Source: an uncultured Clostridia bacterium (GTDB lineage Bacteria; Bacillota; Clostridia; Oscillospirales; Ruminococcaceae). Taken from it: DNA of 57,444 bases. Both the position numbers and the translations under genes were made by a program. Location: assembly GCA_945910815.1 (NCBI GenBank), contig CAMDZD010000012.1, positions 1 to 57,444 of the forward strand. The letters run 5' to 3'. The notes under the pieces are model-generated. The model was not told where the DNA came from. It saw nothing but the letters and a program-made list of their open reading frames with translations, and did no database searches. Of the stretch, positions 51,607 to 57,444 are shown piece by piece (within the stretch, counting starts at the first letter, position 1; each line of letters begins with the position of its first letter).

Positions 51607-51630
51607 AAAGCGGACTTTTTCGTCCGCTTT
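51607..51630 (-). terminator. Terminator hairpin downstream of the 558-aa gene
   Basis: A 9-bp perfect stem AAAGCGGAC / GTCCGCTTT with a 6-base loop is followed on the minus strand by TTTTTTT after the stem. The 17 bases of its right side (51614-51630) recur at 51694-51710 without the left arm. Confidence 0.8.
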
Positions 51631-51657
51631 CAGACTGTATAAAAAACATATAGACAA

Positions 51658-51678
51658 CGGGCGACCAATGGTCGCCCG
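51658..51678 (-). terminator. Second hairpin downstream of the 558-aa gene
   Basis: A perfect 9-bp stem CGGGCGACC / GGTCGCCCG with a 3-base loop lies 46 bases after the stop codon of the minus-strand gene. Only a weak T-run follows (TTGTCTATATG), and the stronger terminator at 51607-51630 comes next. Together they isolate the sigma-factor operon. Confidence 0.65.
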
Positions 51679-51723
51679 ATTTCTTTAAAATTCACTTTTT
51701 CGTCCGCTTTAATTCTGATTTTC

Positions 51724-53400
51724 TCAATAGATTATATCATCAAAATTGCTGTTATAGTCAGAGGAACTGTAAGTGCTTGACGGTGACGAATAGCCGTAAA
51801 GATATGATTTTACGATAGCTCTTGCCTCCTCATCAGTTTCAGCAAAACCTGTATTCTTTACTACGGAAGATATGAAGTTTATAAGTTCTTCTTCCGTCGC
51901 ATAGCCTTCAAGACTGTCAGTGTTTTCATCAATAATATATGCACCTGATTTATCGGGAACGCTGAGTTCACTTATTTCTGATGATGAAATTTCAAGCACG
52001 ATATTTCCGTAATTTACATCTTCAATATCAATATCAAAGCTTGCTTTCTGTGATGAACCGTCAGAATTGAGTGCAACGGCAAACGGTGCGGAATCGTTTA
52101 CTGTAAAATTAAGATTTCCGTTCACATAGCCGTAATCCTTGTTGACTGTTTCAAGGTCTGTAAATTCAACAAGTATTTTTGTATCTTCATCGTATTCAGT
52201 AACTGTCATATCGACAGAACCTGTATATTTATCATCATTTACAGTATAGTTTATATTGCCTTTAACGGACATATCTTCTTCTGAATTTGTGAAACTGAAT
52301 ATACCGTTTGCGTTCTGTTTGCTTTCGCCTGTGAAAAGGATTTCAAATCCATCGTCAGTATTATCCTTGAGAGTATATCCTCTGATTTCTCCTGTCGGGT
52401 CAACGTATGTTTTAAGAGTAAGAATCAAATCATCGTCTTCGCCGTCCTCATCGGATTTAATATCTTCAAGGGCATTGTCAAGGCCGGAAATATAGGTTTC
52501 CTCATCGCATACTGCAAGGCGGGTAACGATTATATTCTTTACTGTTTCATCTTCCTTGAGAGCATTTATATATTTTTCGGCAGTATTTTCGAGAAATTCC
52601 TCATTCATTTCAACAGTAAGGACAGTATATTCATTTGTATACTTGCCGACAGTAACCTCTTCGCCCTTTTCCTGCTGTACTTCCGATACACATTCATTCC
52701 AGAGTGAAGTATATTTTTCGGCAAGTTTACGGAACTCGTCTTTTGTGAGAATTTCTTCAGGGTCGCTGTAAAACTTTCCGACAATTTCAAGAGCCTTTGC
52801 ATCTTCATCAGAGCTTGCGGAGGCACTTAAATCCATACCGAGGTATCTTTCTGTAATCTGCGGAACTCTGCCCAGCATAAACAGATTTGCATAATCGATT
52901 GACATTTCAAGGTCGGCAATATCATTTTCATTAAAGTCAAGACCAAGGTTACAGCCTATAATTCCCTGAAATACTGATTCATCAAGCGTAAGGGATATAT
53001 TATTTATATTGTCCACAAACTTATTTGCCTTGTCAGTACCGCCCATAGCATTTTTAACAAGGGTTTTCAGACCGTCACTCATTGTATATGTAACGTCCAT
53101 TTTAGAATTGATACCTTTTCCGGAATCCTTTCCCATAATATCAACATACTTGTCGTACGATTCGGAAAGATATTCAATCTGTTCACTTGTATTTACATCG
53201 TTTACCCATGCATAATATTCCTTCGGAGAAAGTGTTGCAAGCTTGACTTTATTCTTGACAAATGCAGAAGTATTATAAGCAATAACCGAACCTCCTGCCA
53301 CAACTGCAACGACACCTGCCGTTATACCTGCAATAACAGGTGCTTTGCCTTTCTTTTTTATGGGTTCAACACCGCTTACAGATTCATTAAATTCAGACAT
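51724..53400 (-). CDS. Large membrane-anchored protein of unknown function
   Basis: The 558-aa protein has a short cytoplasmic basic segment (PIKKKGKAP) and one membrane helix (about 21-44: VIAGITAGVVAVVAGGSVIAY), then a large acidic outside region. That region alternates helical stretches with beta repeats (YTVNDDKYTGSVDMTV, GNLNFTVNDSAPFAV) and ends in a Ser/Tyr-rich tail. No cleavage site, LPXTG or catalytic motif is seen. The anchor is near the N-terminus, so it is type II-like with the C-terminus outside. The family is not known to me. It stands alone with its own terminators. Confidence 0.75.
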   Translation of the reverse strand: MSEFNESVSGVEPIKKKGKAPVIAGITAGVVAVVAGGSVIAYNTSAFVKNKVKLATLSPKEYYAWVNDVNTSEQIEYLSESYDKYVDIMGKDSGKGINSKMDVTYTMSDGLKTLVKNAMGGTDKANKFVDNINNISLTLDESVFQGIIGCNLGLDFNENDIADLEMSIDYANLFMLGRVPQITERYLGMDLSASASSDEDAKALEIVGKFYSDPEEILTKDEFRKLAEKYTSLWNECVSEVQQEKGEEVTVGKYTNEYTVLTVEMNEEFLENTAEKYINALKEDETVKNIIVTRLAVCDEETYISGLDNALEDIKSDEDGEDDDLILTLKTYVDPTGEIRGYTLKDNTDDGFEILFTGESKQNANGIFSFTNSEEDMSVKGNINYTVNDDKYTGSVDMTVTEYDEDTKILVEFTDLETVNKDYGYVNGNLNFTVNDSAPFAVALNSDGSSQKASFDIDIEDVNYGNIVLEISSSEISELSVPDKSGAYIIDENTDSLEGYATEEELINFISSVVKNTGFAETDEEARAIVKSYLYGYSSPSSTYSSSDYNSNFDDIIY

Positions 53401-53610
53401 AAAAAAATTCTCCTTTTAAATAATAATTATGATAACATAATATCATGTTTAATTTATAATGTCAACAAATTCTGCAATTATTTACCGTTTTGTAATTTTT
53501 CGGCAAAAAAATATTTCACAATTCAGGCATATTTTTATTATATGTGAGAATAATAAAATCAGTTCCCCGTGAACAACAATACTTTTTTGAAAAAAAGGAG
53601 ATTTTGTGTT

Positions 53611-53790
53611 ATGGAACCTATGAAGAAAAACACATCAATCAAATGTACTGTTTCACAGTGCAAGTACAACATGGTTACAGAAGATTATTGTAGTCTCAAC
53701 TGCATTTCTGTAGGAACTCACGAAGCTAACCCTACTGTTCCGGAATGTACCGACTGCCATTCATTTGTAAAGCGTACAGGTTGCGAATAA
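53611..53790 (+). CDS. DUF1540 small Cys-rich protein
   Basis: The 59-aa protein has the DUF1540 pattern of Cys residues (IKCTVSQCKYN, YCSLNCISVGTHE, PECTDCHSF), likely binding metal. The start at 53611 follows AAAAAAGGAG. DUF1540 proteins are common in spore-forming Firmicutes and some are found in spores, though their job is unknown. It is a single gene with a hairpin just after the stop. The 210 bases before it are AT-rich and show no other gene. Confidence 0.88.
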   Translation: MEPMKKNTSIKCTVSQCKYNMVTEDYCSLNCISVGTHEANPTVPECTDCHSFVKRTGCE

Positions 53791-53796
53791 TTCTAA

Positions 53797-53815
53797 AGCC
53801 CGATTTTTTCGGGCT
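53797..53815 (+). terminator. Hairpin after the DUF1540 gene
   Basis: A 7-bp perfect stem AGCCCGA / TCGGGCT with a T-rich 5-base loop lies 7 bases after the stop codon. There is no clear T-run after it, so it may stabilise the mRNA end more than terminate. Confidence 0.5.
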
Positions 53816-53903
53816 ACATATTTAAACACAGAATAATTTATGTGTATTTTAAACAAAAAACTATAAACTCTCACGTGTAAAACATAAAACTTTTTTCAGA
53901 TGC

Positions 53904-53932
53904 TTGCAAAATTTTCTGAAATGAGTTATAAT
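53904..53932 (+). promoter_or_regulatory. Promoter of ireB
   Basis: TTGCAA (53904-53909) and TATAAT (53927-53932) have a 17-base spacer, 61 bases before the ATG at 53994. Confidence 0.75.
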
Positions 53933-53993
53933 ATAGCTGTGCTTGATAATTACTATTTATTACAGCAATTTTTTTAACAGGAGGCTGAAAAGC

Positions 53994-54239
53994 ATGTCAG
54001 ATAAAACTATGACCTTTTCCGTAAACGAGGACAGAGAAAGCGAACTTAAAAAAAATCTCACTATCATTTATGATGCCCTTGTACAAAAAGGATATAACCC
54101 CATCAATCAGATTGTAGGATACATTCTCTCTGAAGACCCGACCTACATAACCACTTATAACAATGCAAGAAATCTTATCCGCTATATCGACCGTGACGAG
54201 CTTTTACAGGTTCTTGTAAAATCATATCTTAATTCCTGA
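53994..54239 (+). CDS. ireB: IreB-family regulatory phosphoprotein (DUF965)
   Basis: The 81-aa protein matches the DUF965/IreB family: an N-terminal DKTMTFSV with Thr positions that the Ser/Thr kinase IreK phosphorylates in Enterococcus. It continues as LTIIYDALVQKGYNPINQIVGYILSEDPTYITTYNNARNLI. IreB modulates cell-wall stress and cephalosporin resistance there; the role here is by family only. GGAGGCTG precedes the ATG at 53994. In many Clostridia it precedes ruvX, but not here. Confidence 0.94.
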   Translation: MSDKTMTFSVNEDRESELKKNLTIIYDALVQKGYNPINQIVGYILSEDPTYITTYNNARNLIRYIDRDELLQVLVKSYLNS

Positions 54240-54249
54240 TGTATCCAGA

Positions 54250-54275
54250 GGGCGGAAAAAAATTATTTTCCGCCC
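54250..54275 (+). terminator. Terminator of ireB
   Basis: A 10-bp perfect stem GGGCGGAAAA / TTTTCCGCCC with a 6-base loop is followed by GTTTCTG. It lies 11 bases after the stop codon. Confidence 0.8.
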
Positions 54276-54378
54276 GTTTCTGCTTTAGCATAACTTTCCG
54301 CAAATAATAAGACCTGTTATGCGGATAATAATACTGCGGAACTTATTCCGCAAAAAATGCTTCAGGAACTGAAATATT

Positions 54379-55107
54379 ATGAAAAAACAAATTATATCTG
54401 TTCTGACTTCATTTGTTACAGCATTGCCCTTAATGGGAATCAATGCATTTTCAGTCGGATACGGTCAGGGTACTGCCGTTGATGAGAATAACTGTCCGAC
54501 AGGTGCCGTTGAATTTAATTCAATGTACTGCGATTCCGGAACTTATTCTCTGACCGGTGACAAGTCAAGAATTATAATTACTTTTGACCAGGGCTATGAA
54601 AACGGCTATACGTCAAAAATTCTTGATACCCTTAAAGAAAAAAACGTTTCAGCAATATTCTTTCTCACAGGCGACTATGCCAAAAAGGAAAAGGCTCTTG
54701 TCAGACGTATGATTGACGAGGGGCATGTTCTTGGAAATCATGGTATGACTCACGCTAAACTTCCGGATTTGTCTCCCGATGAACTTAAAGAAGAAGTAAT
54801 GTCGCTTCATCAGTATGTGCTTGATGAATACGGCTATGAAATGCAGTATTTCAGATACCCATGCGGTGAATATTCAGAAGAAACTATTGAACAGCTCCGG
54901 AATCTCGGATATAAAACACTTTTCTGGAGCTTCGCATATGTTGACTGGAAAACAGACAGTCAGCCGTCACCTGATACAGGATTCAAAAAGCTTACAGAAT
55001 CAGCTCATGGCGGTGAAATTCTTCTTCTTCACTCCGTATCCGCTACAAATGCCGAAATCTTAGGCGATGTTATTGACTGCCTGAGAGAAAAGGGTTTTAA
55101 AGTTTAA
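54379..55107 (+). CDS. pdaA: PdaA-like polysaccharide deacetylase
   Basis: The 242-aa protein has a signal peptide (about 1-25, ending near NAFS) and a CE4 deacetylase domain. Motif 1 is TFDQGYENGYT (catalytic Asp), motif 2 is GNHGMTH (metal His pair), motif 3 is RYPCGEYSE, and the end is LLLHSVSATNAEI. The segment FWSFAYVDWKTDSQ is characteristic of PdaA, which removes the acetyl group from muramic acid to allow delta-lactam formation in the spore cortex. This supports a spore-forming lineage. It is a single gene flanked by terminators. Confidence 0.85.
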   Translation: MKKQIISVLTSFVTALPLMGINAFSVGYGQGTAVDENNCPTGAVEFNSMYCDSGTYSLTGDKSRIIITFDQGYENGYTSKILDTLKEKNVSAIFFLTGDYAKKEKALVRRMIDEGHVLGNHGMTHAKLPDLSPDELKEEVMSLHQYVLDEYGYEMQYFRYPCGEYSEETIEQLRNLGYKTLFWSFAYVDWKTDSQPSPDTGFKKLTESAHGGEILLLHSVSATNAEILGDVIDCLREKGFKV

Positions 55108-55121
55108 AATATTTTTTCAAA

Positions 55122-55149
55122 GGACGGATTCCGTTAAGGAAATCCGTCC
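55122..55149. terminator. Bidirectional terminator, pdaA / Nudix gene
   Basis: A perfect 9-bp stem GGACGGATT / AATCCGTCC with a 10-base loop is followed by GCTTTTTTAT, with TTTGAAAAAAT-type T's on the other strand. It lies between the converging genes ending at 55107 and 55156. Confidence 0.85.
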
Positions 55150-55155
55150 GCTTTT

Positions 55156-55584
55156 TTATATAAATTCACACTTGATGAAACGCACAATCTCTTCATAATC
55201 AATAGCAACGTCATTTCTGAGATGTTCGCTTATGTTCTCAACAAGCTTTTCAGGACGAACCCACATATAATCTCCGTGTTCTGTGCTTAATGATACCATA
55301 TCATGATTTGAAGTGCAGAGATAGAAGATTATTATAACATTACTGCTTTCGGAAACAATAAAGCTTGATGCATGTGTTATTTTCTTTACTTTTACATTAA
55401 GACCTGTTTCCTCATATATTTCACGCTCAAGAGCGTTTTCGGGAGATTCGCCGAATTTTATTCTTCCTCCGGGAAATTCCCATTCGCCTGCTCCGGTGGT
55501 TTCAAAATCCGAACGCTTTAACAAAAGGATTCTTCCACGACAGCAAACTATTCCTTTGACTTCCGTTACAATTTTTTTATCCAT
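55156..55584 (-). CDS. Nudix hydrolase
   Basis: The 142-aa protein has the Nudix box starting at GGRIKFGESPENALEREIYEE and ending in TGL, with all key Glu and Gly residues in place. It hydrolyses a nucleoside diphosphate linked to another group; MutT-like cleaning of damaged dNTPs, or other substrates, are possible. The start ATG has GGAGTGA-type sequence upstream. It follows the SPFH gene with a 15-base gap and may be co-transcribed with it. Confidence 0.93.
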   Translation of the reverse strand: MDKKIVTEVKGIVCCRGRILLLKRSDFETTGAGEWEFPGGRIKFGESPENALEREIYEETGLNVKVKKITHASSFIVSESSNVIIIFYLCTSNHDMVSLSTEHGDYMWVRPEKLVENISEHLRNDVAIDYEEIVRFIKCEFI

Positions 55585-55599
55585 AAAAATTCACTCCAT

Positions 55600-56529
55600 T
55601 TAATTCTGCTGAACACTGTTCTGTGTATCTGATGATACAGAATTATTATTATTTGATTTTTCAATGTCATCAAGGCTCATATCGATAAAATTACCGCTGT
55701 TGCCTGTAACTTTCGGAAGTTCACCGTTCCACTTTGTAATCTGTTCATACTTGATGACGATTTCGGAAAGTGATTCCTCAAGCATTTTGTTAGCCTCTGC
55801 CTGTGCCTTGGCCGTTGCGAGAATAGCCTCTGCCTCTGCATTAGCCTTGATAGTTTTTTCCTTTGCCTCCGCCTCTGCAACAACAATAGCCTGTTGCTGT
55901 TCTGTCTTTGTCTTTATGAGATTCTGTTCAGCTACCTGTTTTGCCTCGATAGCGGAATTAAATTCCTGTGAAAAGTCAAAATTTACGATATTGAATTTCT
56001 CTATGTATATACCGTATTCGTTAAGTTTTTCGCTTAAAGTATCCTTTATTTCATCGCCTACAACCGTTCTTTCGGTAATAAGCTCCTCGGCTGTATATTT
56101 TGCGGTTGCCGATTTCATAGATTCCTGAAGTATCGGTGTTACAAGAATGGTTTTATAATCCACTCCGACATTTTTATAAAGGCTTGCTGATGCGTCTGTG
56201 CTTACCCTGTAATTGACTGCGATTTTACTGCTTACTGTCTGCAAATCCTTTGATACTGCGGAGGCATCAACCTCATAGACCTGTATTTTATTCGACATCC
56301 TGACTACGCTCTGAATAAAAGGTATTTTGAAATTAAGACCTTCCTGCATTACATTCTGATTAACCTTTCCGAGTGTCATAACTACTCCCGTATGACCTGC
56401 CGGAATAATCGTAAACGAACTGCATACCAGTATAAATGCTCCGACTCCTATTACAATCCATTTTACTAAACCTTTTTTTCTTTTAGGTGTGCCGTCCTTG
56501 TTGAGTTCTTCAAATTTTGGTTTAAACAT
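55600..56529 (-). CDS. SPFH/Band 7 (prohibitin-like) membrane protein
   Basis: The 309-aa protein has an N-terminal membrane helix (about 22-44: GLVKWIVIGVGAFILVCSSFTII). The SPFH domain follows (AGHTGVVMTLGKVNQNVMQEGLNFKIPFIQSV, SKIAVNYRVS), then a long Ala/Glu/Lys coiled coil (about 200-270: EAKQVAEQNLIKTKTEQQ, EAEAKEKTIKANAEAEA). This is the layout of HflC/prohibitin-type scaffolds, which form large membrane rings and can modulate proteases. No partner gene (nfeD, ftsH) is adjacent. Confidence 0.9.
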   Translation of the reverse strand: MFKPKFEELNKDGTPKRKKGLVKWIVIGVGAFILVCSSFTIIPAGHTGVVMTLGKVNQNVMQEGLNFKIPFIQSVVRMSNKIQVYEVDASAVSKDLQTVSSKIAVNYRVSTDASASLYKNVGVDYKTILVTPILQESMKSATAKYTAEELITERTVVGDEIKDTLSEKLNEYGIYIEKFNIVNFDFSQEFNSAIEAKQVAEQNLIKTKTEQQQAIVVAEAEAKEKTIKANAEAEAILATAKAQAEANKMLEESLSEIVIKYEQITKWNGELPKVTGNSGNFIDMSLDDIEKSNNNNSVSSDTQNSVQQN

Positions 56530-56543
56530 AATGTTTTCCTTTC

Positions 56544-57104
56544 TCAGATTAATGTTTTTTTCAGTTCTGATTCCATTTCAGATTTAAGATATGAACTTCG
56601 GTAGGCAAGTATCATTATAAGCATTGCTTTGCGGAGTTTATCATCTCCGTATTTTATATCCCTTGCAGAATGACGAACAGCCTCGTCAATTACTTCCTTG
56701 AGAGATTCCTTTTCAAAAGCTCCGTTATCCTCCGCATCAAATATTATACGGCAGAGAATATTATATAATATTACATCGTCTATTATATCATCGGAACTGT
56801 CCTCGACATCGCCGTTGACATATGTCATAAGCCTTGCAATATCTTCAAGTTTCATAACTCCCCTAAGCATATTTATGAGAATAATTCTTATAATCTGCCT
56901 CTGACGATATTTTTTTCCTATTGTTGACGATACCCAGCCACGCTTTATCCAGTTCTGAATTGTTGAACCCTCTATTCCCGTAAGCTTTGAAAGCTGTGAA
57001 AGGGTAAGCCCTCCAGTAGCCTCAAGCACCGGTGAAATAGCTGAAAATGCGTTATTTCTTATCTGCTCGCTGTATTTTAATGTAGTACCGGGAATAATTC
57101 TCAC
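56544..57104 (-). CDS. DUF1836 helix-turn-helix regulator
   Basis: The 186-aa protein matches DUF1836: a MerR-like HTH in the first half (LTLSQLSKLTGIEGSTIQNWIKRGWVSSTIGKKYRQRQIIRIILIN) and a helical second half (DIIDDVILYNILCRII). It is presumably a DNA-binding regulator. I took the GTG at 57104 because GGAGGA lies 9 bases upstream; a GTG at 57113 would touch that site. It is divergent from spoIIID and lies 15 bases before the SPFH gene, so the two are likely one operon. Confidence 0.85.
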   Translation of the reverse strand: MRIIPGTTLKYSEQIRNNAFSAISPVLEATGGLTLSQLSKLTGIEGSTIQNWIKRGWVSSTIGKKYRQRQIIRIILINMLRGVMKLEDIARLMTYVNGDVEDSSDDIIDDVILYNILCRIIFDAEDNGAFEKESLKEVIDEAVRHSARDIKYGDDKLRKAMLIMILAYRSSYLKSEMESELKKTLI

Positions 57105-57321
57105 AGCGTTCACTCCTCCCTGTTTTGTGATGATATGATTATATCATAAGTTCATATGAACCGCAAATGCCGTCTGATGTCGGTTTTTGTCGTTTCCGGT
57201 AATTATTTCAATATATATTCTATTTTCTCATCTATTTCCTTGTTTTTACATTTTTTCATAATATTTCCTTTAACAGCATATATATTGACTGTATAGCTTT
57301 AACAAAAGGAGTGAGAATATT

Positions 57322-57444
57322 TTGAATAACACAGACGAACACAGACCGGTAATCTTAGGAGAATACATCATTGCAAACAAAGCTACTGTCAGAGCTACTG
57401 CCAGATATTTCGGAATTTCAAAAAGCACTGTACATAAAGATGTA
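57322..57444 (+). CDS. spoIIID: Sporulation regulator SpoIIID, 5' part
   Basis: The frame starts at TTG 57322 with AAAGGAGTGAG 6 bases upstream and runs off the right edge after 41 codons. The translation (VILGEYIIANKATVRATARY, then FGISKSTVHKDV) matches the HTH of SpoIIID, which in B. subtilis controls mother-cell genes together with sigma-E and activates sigK. About half of the usual 80-90 aa is present. The 200-base gap upstream, shared with the divergent DUF1836 gene, is AT-rich; I could not place a convincing promoter in it. Confidence 0.92.
   Translation, partial: MNNTDEHRPVILGEYIIANKATVRATARYFGISKSTVHKDV

Noticed and set aside
57255..57290. Sigma-E promoter before spoIIID (TAATATT and CATATATAT)
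   Set aside because: The spacer would be only 11 bases and the -10 match is poor, so I do not annotate it.

Overview
The window is AT-rich Firmicute DNA, most likely from a fibre-degrading Ruminococcus or close relative (Oscillospiraceae). Three things support this. First, there are cellulosome parts: a dockerin-bearing GH10 xylanase, a second dockerin protein and a cohesin-like lipoprotein, plus a lipidated GH5 glucanase. Second, long housekeeping runs follow clostridial gene order. Third, there are sporulation genes: the front half of a sigma-K gene, a PdaA-type deacetylase and the start of spoIIID.

Left part (1-8.4 kb), accessory in character. A serine-recombinase C-terminus enters from the left edge. 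It is followed by a small ORF, a double-HTH regulator and the 5' half of sigK. The sigK homology stops at the same conserved Cys-Ile-Glu-Asn where the skin element splits sigK in Bacillus subtilis. Next come a MarR/XRE pair sharing palindromic operators, then an XRE regulator divergent from an Rnl2-type RNA ligase operon. Beyond these lie pnuC with a structured leader, an orphan solute-binding lipoprotein whose two halves are in swapped (circularly permuted) order, and an RlaP-like nucleotidyltransferase. The ligase and the nucleotidyltransferase suggest an RNA-repair island.

Middle (8.4-29 kb). A GH5 lipoprotein and an amidase are followed by an ACT/UPF0210 pair and an operon of PHP phosphatase, Lrp regulator, aminotransferase and ispE. 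Then come S1-domain and unknown genes, and the operon DUF951-prfA-sua5-coaE-M18 peptidase. On the minus strand lies the ribosomal operon rplU-prp-rpmA-obgE-mrnC-yebC. The xylanase and the cohesin lipoprotein follow, each with its own sigma-A promoter.

Right-middle (29-48.6 kb). This is one long minus-strand housekeeping series. In transcription order it is miaB, ylbF-like, mutS, an unknown gene, mutL, nfi, miaA, hfq, a HlyD-like gene, a YggS-family gene, sepF, ylmH-like, divIVA, ileS, lspA, rluD, a HAD phosphatase and a split transketolase. It joins tRNA modification, mismatch repair, cell division and envelope processing.

Right end (48.6-57.4 kb). A sigma factor, a DUF4367 putative anti-sigma factor and a dockerin protein form an apparent operon. 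A large membrane-anchored unknown protein, DUF1540, IreB, a PdaA-like deacetylase, a Nudix hydrolase, an SPFH protein and a DUF1836 regulator follow. SpoIIID runs off the right edge. I saw no rRNA, tRNA, CRISPR array or complete insertion sequence. Every family name here comes from reading motifs by eye; no database was searched.
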